From JACCXG01 sp963717745 (lineage in GTDB: Bacteria > Acidobacteriota > Vicinamibacteria > Vicinamibacterales > 2-12-FULL-66-21): DNA of 64,000 bases. Below are positions 44,014 to 52,992 of this stretch, piece after piece; positions within the stretch are counted from its first letter, which is position 1; each line of letters begins with the position of its first letter. Location: assembly GCA_963717745.1 (NCBI GenBank), contig CAVQXJ010000003.1:310001-374000 (forward strand), written 5' to 3'. The notes below the pieces were generated by a model that worked only from the letters and a program-made list of their open reading frames with translations, was not told where the DNA came from and made no database searches. The position numbers were made by a program, and so were the translations under genes.

Positions 44014-44409
44014 ATGTGGAGCCTCCGATCCGTCGCCACGGCGGCAGGGCCGCTTCGAACGCGGGCGAAGACCATCGGGATCCTCGCGCCGGTGTTGCTC
44101 GCCGGTGCTTGTGCGACCGGCCGGATCCAGCAGACTGCGGATATCGGCAAAGTGACGGTCGGCGTGACCACGACCGGTCTTGCCGCGAGTCCTGCCACGT
44201 TCCGTCTGACCATCGAGCCCGCGGGGCTGTCGGGCGACGTCAGAGCCGACGCCGGTGTATTCACCAACGACCACGTGCCGAGCGGCGAACACGCTGCCCG
44301 GCTGCAGGTGCCGGCGAATTGCCGGGTCGACAAGGGACCGGAGCGGACGTTTACGATCTCTCCCCAGCGCCGAAGCGCGGTCCTGCGGTTCGAAGTCCGA
44401 TGTTCCTAG
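44014..44409 (+). CDS. Small lipoprotein with PEGA-like beta domain
   Basis: A 131-aa protein. After a basic n-region and hydrophobic core, the lipobox LAGAC (IGILAPVLLAGAC) predicts lipid attachment. The mature part (VTTTGLAASPATFRLTIEPA, VPSGEHAARLQVPANCRV) resembles a PEGA-like or cohesin-like beta sandwich. A pair of Cys in the mature part (NCRV and RCS end) might form a disulfide. The ATG at 44014 is chosen because the signal begins there. Function unknown. Confidence 0.6.
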   Translation: MWSLRSVATAAGPLRTRAKTIGILAPVLLAGACATGRIQQTADIGKVTVGVTTTGLAASPATFRLTIEPAGLSGDVRADAGVFTNDHVPSGEHAARLQVPANCRVDKGPERTFTISPQRRSAVLRFEVRCS

Positions 44410-44423
44410 TGGCTAGGCCCTAA

Positions 44424-44859
44424 TCAGAAGCGTGACGCGCGAATCCAGGTGTCGGACCGGCGCCAGCTCTCCCGGAACGCCGTCTCGATCTCCGCGGAGG
44501 GCTTGCCCTGCGCCGAAAGCGCGAGCTGCAGCCCGCGCAGCGACCAGCCGTTCCGTGGATGCTGCTGGAGGTCGTCGCGATAGACGCGTTCCGCGTCGGC
44601 GGCGCGCCCGGCGTCGAGCAGCGCCGCACCGAGCCAGTGCCGCGCCGGAAACGGCAGCGGCTCCGGTTCATCGATCTCGAGCCCATCGTCGAGCGCCACG
44701 GCCCGTTCGAACGCCGCAAGTGCGGCGGCCATGTTGCCGGCGCTCCGCGCGATCTCGCCTTCGAGGATGCCGGCCAGCACGCCGAGGAGCGGCCGTGCCG
44801 GGTGCCGCGAGCCGAAGTTCGTCGTGGCGGTTGAAGACTCGCCGATCTTCGTGAGCGGC
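44424..44859 (-). CDS. Secreted TPR protein, C-terminal part (frame-broken)
   Basis: Continuation of the gene at 44860-46059 after a frame break near 44853-44862. In this frame the protein goes on as PLTKIGESSTATTNFGS, PLLGVLAGILEGEIARSAGN and then TPR helices (ALAAFERAVALDDG, HWLGAALLDAGRAADAERVY) to the end SWRRSDTWIRASRF. It has no start of its own. The join HLGA|PLTK is smooth and suggests an indel in the GGCGCC stretch. Confidence 0.75.
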
Positions 44860-46059
44860 GCCGAGATGCGCGGCGGCGGCCTCAGGTAGGCCTGCCCGCA
44901 GCTTCGCGTAGCCGTGGGCGAACTCCCACGCGCCGACCGCGATGTCCCCCTGCGGACGCGTCGCGAGCTCGGCCACATCATCGAAGCGGCCGAACCGGAT
45001 CAGGGTCAGCGCCTGGAACATCGTGTCGCCGCCGGTGGCCTTCACGTAGTCCTTGCCGGCCCTCATTGAAATGGCACCCTGGCCGTCCATGGCCGCGGCA
45101 TAGACCAGCATGTGCAGGTTGTGCGAGGGGTAGATGGCGAAGCCCTCGCCGGCCGGGGCCTTGAGGTCGGAGTGCCACGCCTCGATGTTCGCGCGAACCG
45201 AATCGCCCCAGCGCCCGACCTCGTTGAAGGTGTGCGAGGGCATGTGGTTGATGTGGCTCGCGCCGGGGATGCTCTGCCCGAGTGACTCGGCGCAGTGCTG
45301 GGCGGCCCCGACCTTCGCGGTCGCCTCGGTCGCATGCACGTACCAGTGACAGGCGCCGGGATGAAGCGGGTCGCGCGCGAGCAGGCGTTCGAGCACCTCG
45401 TGGATGCGTTTCACACTCGGGGATTCGAGATTCTGCAGCCTCGGCCGCCGTCCCGGCGGAGGTCCCGGGCGCGGCTCGAGGAGGAAGAGCGCATCCGCGT
45501 ACAGCGTGCCGATGTCGAGATCGTCCGGATGAGCCTCGTAGGCCTGTTCCATCGCCGAGGCATATGCGCGGTCCTGCTCCACGCGCCTCGCCGGATCGAA
45601 CCGTTCGGCGTAGCGCCTGGCGAGTGCGTCGATCAAGGCGCGTTCCTGCGGCGTAGCCTTCGCTTTCAGGGCGACGGCTTGCTGCACCGCCGCATACGCA
45701 AAGGGGGCGTCTATCGCGGACATCAACTGATTGAGGTTCGACCCCCACGCCCACGCTTCACCCCAGTAGCACATGGCGCACTGTGGATCTTTCTTCCAGG
45801 CCTCGCGAAACGAGCGGATGGCATCGTACTTCCCGAAGGAGTACATCAACTGGAAGCCCTGATCGAAGAACGCTTGTGCTTCGGGGTTCGACGACGAGAT
45901 CTTCCGGGTGAACGTGCCGAGGCCGACCTTGTACAGGGGAATCGGCTGCGCGATGAAGGGCGGCAGCGCTGGGGCCGCGGGCTGCTGTCGCACCTCCGCG
46001 ATGCCTGCGGCCGCGCAGATCAGAACGATGACCGCTGCCGATCCACGTCGGTGGTTCAC
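44860..46059 (-). CDS. Secreted TPR protein, N-terminal part (frame-broken)
   Basis: An exported TPR protein of about 545 aa once the frame is corrected. The GTG at 46059 follows GAGAGG and starts a signal peptide (AAVIVLICAAAGIAEV). The N-terminal region has the motifs GFQLMYSFGKYDAIRSFREA and CAMCYWGEAWAWGSNLN, found in a widespread group of secreted TPR proteins in Acidobacteriota; CxxC plus His residues (ACHWYVHATEA, INHMPSHTF) hint at metal or heme binding. No enzyme function is assigned. It is divergent from the second phospholipase-D-like gene. Confidence 0.8.
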
Positions 46060-46208
46060 AAGAGTCCTCTCTTCACAGCACCCTGACGTCTTATCCGGGA
46101 GCAGCTACGGCGCGTGAGCAGCTTGTCTGGCCGGTTCATCAAAGGGGACAGCCCCCTTACGCTCCGCACGGCATCGTAGCAGACGACACGGTGTCCAGCC
46201 GTTGTCGG

Positions 46209-46237
46209 TTCACACGTTCGGCCAGAACGGCTACAAT
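46209..46237 (+). promoter_or_regulatory. Sigma-70-type promoter of PLD-like gene 2
   Basis: TTCACA (46209-46214) and TACAAT (46232-46237), each one base from consensus, are separated by exactly 17 bases. The expected transcription start near 46244 leaves a leader of about 21 bases containing the AGGGG ribosome-binding site of the gene at 46265. This is the best promoter I see in the window. Confidence 0.65.
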
Positions 46238-46264
46238 CCCCGGCATCACCGAACCAGGGGCACC

Positions 46265-48274
46265 ATGGGACACTACCTTTCACGCAGGGCGTCGTGGCTG
46301 TTCGTTCTCATCATGTCGTTGGGTCATGCCGGCCCGGCGGCTGCGCAGGACCGGATGTGCGACCCCGGCGGCGAAGATTGCCGGGCGATCCTCATCGGCC
46401 ACATTCGCAGCGAGGTTGTGGCGATCGATGTGTCCTTCTGGTTCATGGAGGACGCGCGCTATACCGCCGAATTGATCAAGAAGTGGAAGGCGGGTGTTCC
46501 CGTCCGCGTCCTGATCGACCCGAGGGCCAACGCCGAGTACCCCCTCAACACCGACCGGCTGCGGGAGCTTCAGACCGCTGGCATCCCGATGCGCCAGTGG
46601 CTGGGGAGCTCCATTCTGCACTGGAAGATGATGCTCTTCCATGGACAGAACGTGGTCGAGTTCAGCGGCGCGAACTACAGCCCTGATGCCTGGCGGCCGG
46701 GAAGCACGATCCCCTACCAGAACTACGTCGACGAGGCGATCTACTTCACCAGCGACACGGCGGTCGTTGACAGTTTTCGCACGAAGTTCGACGATCAGTG
46801 GATTGACCCGGTCCGCTGGACCGACTACGCTAACATCACGACCCCGCCGGCGCGGTCCTACGCCATCTTTCCCAAGGATCCATCGCTCAATTTCCCGCCC
46901 TGGGAGAACTTCCGCACCCGCTCGGTGGATGCCTTCAAGGCGGAACGGCGGAAGATCGACGCGATCATGTACCGCATCACGGATCAGGGGTACTCCGATG
47001 AGGTCATCGCGGCCGCTGCCCGAGGCGTGCCAGTCCGGCTCATTACCGAGCCGAAGCAGTACCGCTATGTGAGCCGAATCTGGCATTCGTGGAACGTCGA
47101 CCGGATGTACATGGCCGGCGTCGAAATCAAGCACCGCGCTCACGCCGGCTTGAACCATCAGAAGTCGGTCATCCTCTACGATCAGGACGGCAACACACCA
47201 GACGATCAAAGCATGGTGATTTTCGGATCGTCGAACTGGACGAGTGCGTCGTCGTCGGGGCAGGTCGAGCACAACATTTTCACCACCAAGCCAGACGTCA
47301 CGCGCTGGCTGGTCGATCAGTTCGAACGCAAGTGGAACAACACCGCTGGCATCGTCGAAAACGCGCCGTTCGTTCCGCTCCCTCCGGATGCGCCGAGTAA
47401 ACCCCTGCCCGCGGCCGGAGCAACGGGTGTGGCATCGTCCAATCTGAAGTTGACCTGGTTCGGCGGCCCATGGGCGCACCTGTACGACGTATACCTCGGT
47501 ACCAACTCCAATCCGTCGACGCTGGTGGCCACGAATCTGACCGAGTTACCCAGCAAGAACGCCACGAGCACGTTCAGCTACACGCTGCCCGTCGTGCTCA
47601 ATCCGGGGACGAAGTACTACTGGAAGATTGTCGGAAAGACCATGGCGCTTCGAACGCGGTCGAGCGCGGTCTGGAGCTTCACGACCGCCGACGTCGCGAC
47701 GCCTCCGCCGCCAGCGCCCGACGCGGTGCTCTACGCGTCGGAAGCGCGATTGCGCGTGGGCGCATGGGTCGTGGAGAGCGACGCCACTGCGGCCGGCGGC
47801 GCCAGAATCCGCCATCCCAATGCGGGGGCGGCAAAGATCACCACTGCATCAGCCATACCTGCCAATTACTTCGAGCTGACGTTCACCGCCGAGGCCGGGC
47901 GTCCGTATCGGCTGTGGATACGCGGCAAGGCGGACAGCAACAACTGGAGCAACGACTCGGTGTTCGTGCAGTTCTCGAGCTCGGTCACGGCGGCAGGCAC
48001 TCCGATTTACCGGATCGGGACAACGTCGGCGACTGACGTCAACCTCGAAGCCTGCAGCGGGTGCGGCGTCGCCGGCTGGGGGTGGCAGGACAACGGCTAC
48101 GGCACCGGCGTGCTCGGCCCGCCCATCTATTTCGCCAACTCCGGACCGGCGACCGTGCGCGTGCAGACCAGGGAGGACGGTTACGCAATCGATCAGATCG
48201 TGCTGTCACATAGCACGTGGGTCACGGCCTCGCCAGGTGCGTTGAAGAACGATACGACCATTCTGGTGAAGTAA
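46265..48274 (+). CDS. Secreted phospholipase-D-like protein (copy 2)
   Basis: A 669-aa paralogue of the protein at 3602-5665 with the same order: signal peptide (ending GPAAAQD), two PLD half-domains, FN3-like domain, short Pro linker (TPPPPAPD) and the C-terminal DSNNWSNDSVF module. The second active-site half reads NHQKSVILYD (H298, K300) with GSSNWT at 321-326; the first half has HWKMMLF and SGANYS. By eye most positions match copy 1, including the whole C-terminal domain, so they derive from one duplication. The ATG at 46265 has a short leader from a good promoter (46209-46237). The TIR-WD40 gene starts 42 bases after its stop on the same strand and may be cotranscribed. Confidence 0.88.
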   Translation: MGHYLSRRASWLFVLIMSLGHAGPAAAQDRMCDPGGEDCRAILIGHIRSEVVAIDVSFWFMEDARYTAELIKKWKAGVPVRVLIDPRANAEYPLNTDRLRELQTAGIPMRQWLGSSILHWKMMLFHGQNVVEFSGANYSPDAWRPGSTIPYQNYVDEAIYFTSDTAVVDSFRTKFDDQWIDPVRWTDYANITTPPARSYAIFPKDPSLNFPPWENFRTRSVDAFKAERRKIDAIMYRITDQGYSDEVIAAAARGVPVRLITEPKQYRYVSRIWHSWNVDRMYMAGVEIKHRAHAGLNHQKSVILYDQDGNTPDDQSMVIFGSSNWTSASSSGQVEHNIFTTKPDVTRWLVDQFERKWNNTAGIVENAPFVPLPPDAPSKPLPAAGATGVASSNLKLTWFGGPWAHLYDVYLGTNSNPSTLVATNLTELPSKNATSTFSYTLPVVLNPGTKYYWKIVGKTMALRTRSSAVWSFTTADVATPPPPAPDAVLYASEARLRVGAWVVESDATAAGGARIRHPNAGAAKITTASAIPANYFELTFTAEAGRPYRLWIRGKADSNNWSNDSVFVQFSSSVTAAGTPIYRIGTTSATDVNLEACSGCGVAGWGWQDNGYGTGVLGPPIYFANSGPATVRVQTREDGYAIDQIVLSHSTWVTASPGALKNDTTILVK

Positions 48275-48316
48275 GACCGCGGCCGCACCACGACCGAGCG
48301 ATCGACCATCTCGCGC

Positions 48317-51268
48317 ATGCCAGGCACCGCCTATCACGCGTTCGTCTCGTACAGTCACTCGGCCGACGCGACACTCGCCCCCGCGCTGCGTCTGGCGCTG
48401 CATAAGTTCGCGAAGCCCTGGTACAAGCCCCGCGCGGTTTCCGTCTTCCTCGATCAAAGCAGCCTCTCGGCCAACCCTGCGCTGTGGAGCGCCATCGAAC
48501 GCGCCCTGTCGAGCGCCAAGAACTTCATCCTGCTCGCGTCGCCCGAGTCGGCGGCGTCGCCGTGGGTCCGCAAGGAGATCGACTGGTGGCTGGCGCACCG
48601 ATCCGTGGACTCGATGCTCATTCTTTTGACCGGCGGTGAGCTCGCGTGGAACGCGGCGGCAGGTGACTTCGACTGGACCCGGACGACCTCCATCTCGCCC
48701 GAGCTGGCCGGCAGCTTTCCCGCCGAGCCGCTCTATGTCGATCTGCGATCGATCAAAGCCGCGGGCACGCTGAGCCTGCGTGACCCGAAGTTTCGCGCCG
48801 CGGTGCTCGACGTGGCAGCTCCCCTGCACGGACGGAACAAAGACGAGCTCGACGGCGAAGACATCCGCCAGAACCGTCGGACGATGCGCATCGCGAGAGG
48901 AGTGACGGTGGCGATGGCGCTGCTTGCTGCGGCGGCGGTGTGGCAGGCCATCGTCGCCAATCAGCAGCGCAACGAAGCGATCGCTCAACGTGGCGTCGCT
49001 GAACGTGAAACCGCAAGGGCGAAGACGCAGGAAGGCATCGCGAACAGGCAAACCATCGAAGCCCGGAATCAGAAGACCATCGCGGATCGCGAGCGAGACG
49101 AGGCGGTGCGCCAGCGTGATCTGGCGCTGTCGCGCCGTCTGGCCTCCGACTCGAGCCGTCAGCTCCTCAACCCGCTTCAGTGGGATCTCGCGCTGCTCCT
49201 CGCCATCGAATCGATGCGCAAGGCGCCCACCTCCGACAACTACGAGCTGCTCGCGCGACTGTCGAGCGACGGAGCGCGAATTGTCGCCGCCTTCACGGGC
49301 GAGAACCTCGTGGCCTTCAGCCCCGACAGCCGATTGGTCGCGACCGGGGATCGAGGGCATCTGGTCGTCCGGGACGCGCACAACGGACGCGAGCGGGCGC
49401 GCGTTGACGCGGACAGCATCGCGTTGGGGGACATCTGTTTCACCCCAGCAGCAAGCCGCGTCGTGGGACACAGCGATGAAGAGGCGATTGCGATCGACAT
49501 CGCCGGTCGGCGGCGGGTGCCCTTCCCCGTCGAGATCGAGCGCGGCGGCCGGGTGAGCGTCAGCACGGACTGTCGCTTTCTCACGACTGCCCGGGCCGGA
49601 ACAGCGCGTCTGATCGCGCTCGAGACCAATCGGGTGGTCACTGAATTCCCCGTGCCTGCCGCGCTCACGACACTCGCGACGAGCTCTGACGGGGACGGCG
49701 TCGCCTACACCGAGGGATCGAGGGTGACGATCGTCAGCGCGCGGTCCAAGGCGGTTCGCGGACAGTGGCAGGCGGGGCAGGACGTCGTGCGGACGGCCTT
49801 CGATGCGGACGGCAAGCGGTTGATGGTCTCCATCGGCACCAGGGGAACGGTCATGCTCGACGCCGGCGACGGACGACCGATCTCCGAATCGGCCGCGCGG
49901 GGAATCTTGAGTCCCGGTGGTGAGCTGGCCGCCGATCTGGAGCGGGAGGGACGCGAGTTGGTGACCTGGGACGTCGGCCGCGGTGTGTGGACGAAGCGCG
50001 TTCCCCTCAGCCGGTCGGCGACCAACCTCGCCTGGAGCCATGACGGAGAGTTCCTGGTGTATGGCGGCGGTGAGGGTGATGGCTCCGCGCGGGTGCTGCA
50101 GAGCGAGAGCTGGCGTCAGCTGGCCAGATTCGCGTTTCCAAGCGGCGCGTCATCGAACACGCCGGGAGCTACCCCACCACAGGTCCACGTCCGGATCAGC
50201 CCGTCGGGCAATCTCGCGAGCGCGGCCAACAGCCGCAACGGCGTAGTGTTCGAAATCCACCGCGATCGTCCCATCGTCATTCTTCCGTCGACCGTCAAAC
50301 CCGGACCGGTGGCGCTCAGCGCGAATGGCAGGCGCGTCGCGTTTCGCACGATGAATCGTACGATTTCGATCGTAGACACGGGATCACTCCGCGAGCGGGC
50401 CAGCTTCCAATGCGGAGGGTCTTCGTCGCAGCCGATGCAGTTGAGTGGCAATGGACACATTCTGGTGTCCAGCTGCCCTGGCGACGCGCACGTCGTGTAT
50501 GACCTCGAGGGCGGACGCCCGGTTCTCACGGTCCGCCAGTCCTCCTCCTCTCGGATAGTGATGAGCAGAGACGGCGCAGTCGTGCTCGCAGGAACGGGCG
50601 TATTCCGGACCGCGACCGGAACGAAGATGCGGGAAATCACCGGCGGAGGCCTTGCAGCGCTCGATTCGCAAGGGACCCGGGTTGCTGTCGCCGGGCACTC
50701 GCTGATCGAGCTCTTTGACTTGCGCACCACCGGGGCGCCTCGCAGTCTCGAGGCGGCCATCGATCTGCTGGAGAGCCTGGCCTTCAGCGACGACGGCGCG
50801 CTGCTCGCGGCCGGCGGTCGCGACATGCGCGTGAAGATCTTCAACTCGTCCACCGGCGAACTGGTGCGTGTGCTCGAGCACATCGAACAGGACCAGTGGG
50901 TGTTCAAGATCCACCGCCTCGTCTTCAGCCCGAGAGGCACGCTCATCGCGACGATGGCGGAGGATCCCACCGAAACCGGGCTCGGCCGGCCCGGCACGGT
51001 GCGCGTGTTCGAGGTTGGCACGGGGCGCGAGGTTGCGCGCTTCCCCTTTCCGGAAATCGCGCATGAGGTCAGGTTCGCGGCGGACGACTCGGCCCTCGAG
51101 ATTGCCGTCGGCCGCCGTCGTCTCCGATGGGAACGCTACCCGCTCTCGCCGGCCGGGATGATCGCGAGAGCCTGCACGTTGGTGCAGCGTCAAATGGCAC
51201 CGATCGATTGGGCGCGCTTCATGGGCGACGAACCGCGTCGCGAGACGTGCCCGGCGGTCCCGCATTGA
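48317..51268 (+). CDS. TIR domain - transmembrane - coiled coil - WD40-like protein
   Basis: A 983-aa protein. Residues 1 to about 155 form a TIR domain: YHAFVSYSHSAD (box 1), FAKPWYKPRAVSVFLD, and SPWVRKEIDWWL, in which Glu87 sits where NAD-cleaving TIRs have their catalytic Glu. A basic stretch (RQNRRTMRIARG) precedes one membrane helix (about 197-213), followed by a helical, probably coiled-coil region (about 217-285). From about 305 to the end are WD40/propeller-like repeats (FSPDSRLVATGDRGHLVVRD, FSDDGALLAAGGRDMRVKIF). The Arg cluster before the helix predicts TIR inside and propeller outside. There is no NTPase domain between, unlike most STAND-type TIR proteins. Role unknown: signalling or NAD-depleting defence are options. 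Confidence 0.85.
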   Translation: MPGTAYHAFVSYSHSADATLAPALRLALHKFAKPWYKPRAVSVFLDQSSLSANPALWSAIERALSSAKNFILLASPESAASPWVRKEIDWWLAHRSVDSMLILLTGGELAWNAAAGDFDWTRTTSISPELAGSFPAEPLYVDLRSIKAAGTLSLRDPKFRAAVLDVAAPLHGRNKDELDGEDIRQNRRTMRIARGVTVAMALLAAAAVWQAIVANQQRNEAIAQRGVAERETARAKTQEGIANRQTIEARNQKTIADRERDEAVRQRDLALSRRLASDSSRQLLNPLQWDLALLLAIESMRKAPTSDNYELLARLSSDGARIVAAFTGENLVAFSPDSRLVATGDRGHLVVRDAHNGRERARVDADSIALGDICFTPAASRVVGHSDEEAIAIDIAGRRRVPFPVEIERGGRVSVSTDCRFLTTARAGTARLIALETNRVVTEFPVPAALTTLATSSDGDGVAYTEGSRVTIVSARSKAVRGQWQAGQDVVRTAFDADGKRLMVSIGTRGTVMLDAGDGRPISESAARGILSPGGELAADLEREGRELVTWDVGRGVWTKRVPLSRSATNLAWSHDGEFLVYGGGEGDGSARVLQSESWRQLARFAFPSGASSNTPGATPPQVHVRISPSGNLASAANSRNGVVFEIHRDRPIVILPSTVKPGPVALSANGRRVAFRTMNRTISIVDTGSLRERASFQCGGSSSQPMQLSGNGHILVSSCPGDAHVVYDLEGGRPVLTVRQSSSSRIVMSRDGAVVLAGTGVFRTATGTKMREITGGGLAALDSQGTRVAVAGHSLIELFDLRTTGAPRSLEAAIDLLESLAFSDDGALLAAGGRDMRVKIFNSSTGELVRVLEHIEQDQWVFKIHRLVFSPRGTLIATMAEDPTETGLGRPGTVRVFEVGTGREVARFPFPEIAHEVRFAADDSALEIAVGRRRLRWERYPLSPAGMIARACTLVQRQMAPIDWARFMGDEPRRETCPAVPH

Positions 51269-51381
51269 TGCCGCGCGCCGCTGGATGAGCGGGCGGACGA
51301 GAGCAGTGACACACTAGTGTCCGGTCGCCAGCCCCCGCCTGGACTGCGGCCCAAAAATCCTTCGCGCATCGAGAGGTCAGA

Positions 51382-52284
51382 ATGGCAACTCACATCGACA
51401 GGCGATCGTTCCTCCACAGCGCGGGGAGGGTCGCCGTGGGCGGGCTGACGGCCGGCGCCGTCTTCGAGATGATGCGGCCCAACTCCCTCCGGGCCCAGCC
51501 AGTGGCGAAGGAGACCCACGCGGCCTCCGCCCGCGTTCTCGAGCAGCTCAGAGCCCGGTTCACGTTCCAGATTTCAGTCGACGTGGCTACCTTGGAGCTG
51601 GGGCGCACGGTTGCCGGCGCGGCGCTGGCTGGCGGGGTCACCATCGTCGAAATGGGGACGCCCCTGCTCAAGAACCAGGGCGTCTCGAACGTGGTGCCAG
51701 CCTTCCGGAAGCAGTTTCCCGAGGCGCTCCTGCTGGCCGACATGAAGACCATGGACGGCGGTGGCTTCGAGGCGCGCGCGGTCTACGCGGGCGGCGGCAA
51801 CATCATTGATTTCCTCGCGCTCGCCGGCGCGGATACGGCGAAGGCGATCTGCGCCGTGCGCGACGAGTTCAGGCGCGCCGGTCCGGAACTGCCGCGGCTC
51901 GTCTTCGCCGATATCCTCGTGCCGCACCAGGGCCCGGCGGCGCAGGCCGGCGATGTCGCCCTCCGCATGCTCGAGGCCGGTGTGGACGCCGTCGGCGTGC
52001 ACCTGCAGTCCGACGCGCGGCGCGCCGACTCCAGACTGATCAAGAGCGACTATCTCGGTGACATGGCCCGCGCCATCTTCGAGCGCGTCGGCAAGGCCGC
52101 CCCGGTGCAGGTGGTCGGCGGGCTCAGCATCGCGCAGGCAAAAAGCCTTGCCCGGGCAGGGCTGCGCGCGTTCGTCATCAGCGGTAATCTCGGCCAGCCG
52201 GACTCCCTCGCCCGCTACGACCTGCCGCCAGCTCAGATCGAGCGGCACGTCGCCGCTTTCATCGCCGAGGTCTCGAGCGCCTAG
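51382..52284 (+). CDS. Tat-exported OMPDC-family (hexulose-phosphate synthase-like) enzyme
   Basis: A 300-aa (beta/alpha)8 enzyme of the orotidine-phosphate-decarboxylase superfamily, closest in look to 3-hexulose-6-phosphate synthase and 3-keto-L-gulonate-6-phosphate decarboxylase: FQISVDVATLELG, VEMGTPLLKNQGV, LLADMKTMDGGGFEA (the D-x-K-x-x-D signature is changed to DMKTMD), and VVGGLSIAQAKSLARAGL for the phosphate site. The N-terminus is a Tat signal (DRRSFLHSAGRVAVGGL), surprising because family members are cytosolic and use phosphorylated sugars. GAGG lies 7 bases before the ATG. It opens a series of exported sugar-type genes up to 55454. Confidence 0.8.
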   Translation: MATHIDRRSFLHSAGRVAVGGLTAGAVFEMMRPNSLRAQPVAKETHAASARVLEQLRARFTFQISVDVATLELGRTVAGAALAGGVTIVEMGTPLLKNQGVSNVVPAFRKQFPEALLLADMKTMDGGGFEARAVYAGGGNIIDFLALAGADTAKAICAVRDEFRRAGPELPRLVFADILVPHQGPAAQAGDVALRMLEAGVDAVGVHLQSDARRADSRLIKSDYLGDMARAIFERVGKAAPVQVVGGLSIAQAKSLARAGLRAFVISGNLGQPDSLARYDLPPAQIERHVAAFIAEVSSA

Positions 52285-52393
52285 TTCATCGCGCTCCCGT
52301 CTACCGCCGCACACGGGACGGTCTCACGTCCTTCGCCAACGCTCCCTTTTTCGCCAATACTTTGACGCCGCCCAGAAGTGAAGTGGAGAGAAC

Positions 52394-52992
52394 ATGACCC
52401 GCCATCACGGATTCGTTCGTTCTATCGCGATCGCCGCCGCGCTGCACCGTCGGCCTGGTGCTCGGCGTGCGTGCTGCCCATCCACCGAACTTCAAGCCTG
52501 ACGGAGTCTTCACGGGGTCCGCGCTCACCGGCTGGCACGTCGTCGGCGACGCCGACTGGACCGCGCAGAACGGCGAGATCATCGGCAAGGCCAAGCCTGG
52601 CACCAACGGAGGCTGGCTCGTTCTGGACAAGAGCTTCCAGGACGTGCAGCTGTATCTGAATTACAAGTGCACCGGCGAGTGCAAGTCTGGCGTGTTACTG
52701 CGAGCGAAGAAGGCCGCCGACCGCAGCATGACCGGCGTGTTGGTGTCGCTCGCGGACGGTGACACGGGGTACTACTCGGTGGGGCTCGATGCGAGCGGCA
52801 AGGAGACGTCGCGAGACCAGCTGTCCGCGCCGGGGCGTGGCGGCGGTGCGGCGCCGGCGGCCAACCCCGCCCGTGGTGGTGCGCCGGCACCTGATGCCGC
52901 GGGTGCGGGCCGCGGCGGCGGTCGTGGTGGGCGCGGCGGAGATGCGACCGCAGGCGCCGGCAGCACAGGCCCCACCGCCGCCGGCGCGCGGG
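52394..52992 (+). CDS. DUF1080/FG-GAP protein, N-terminal part (two frame breaks)
   Basis: The gene starts at ATG 52394 after GGAGAG. The signal peptide begins RHHGFVRSIAIAAAL and, after a frame break near 52440-52444, continues CTVGLVLGVRAA. The DUF1080 domain follows (VFTGSALTGWHVVGDADWTA, GGWLVLDKSFQDVQLYLNYK, SGVLLRAKKA, TGYYSVGLDASGKE). It is interrupted by a Gly/Ala/Pro-rich low-complexity linker (about 52830-52990), in which a second frame break occurs. The DUF1080 fold resumes in the next part (TLKAGEWNAVSITI). A concanavalin-like sugar-binding or hydrolysing domain is expected; the two breaks in one gene point to indel errors in low-complexity GC-rich DNA. Confidence 0.75.

Noticed and set aside
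46265..51268. PLD + TIR pair as a cytosolic anti-phage system
   Set aside because: The PLD-like protein has a clear signal peptide and extracellular-type modules, so a simple cytosolic effector pair is unlikely; kept only as a topology-based finding for the TIR protein.
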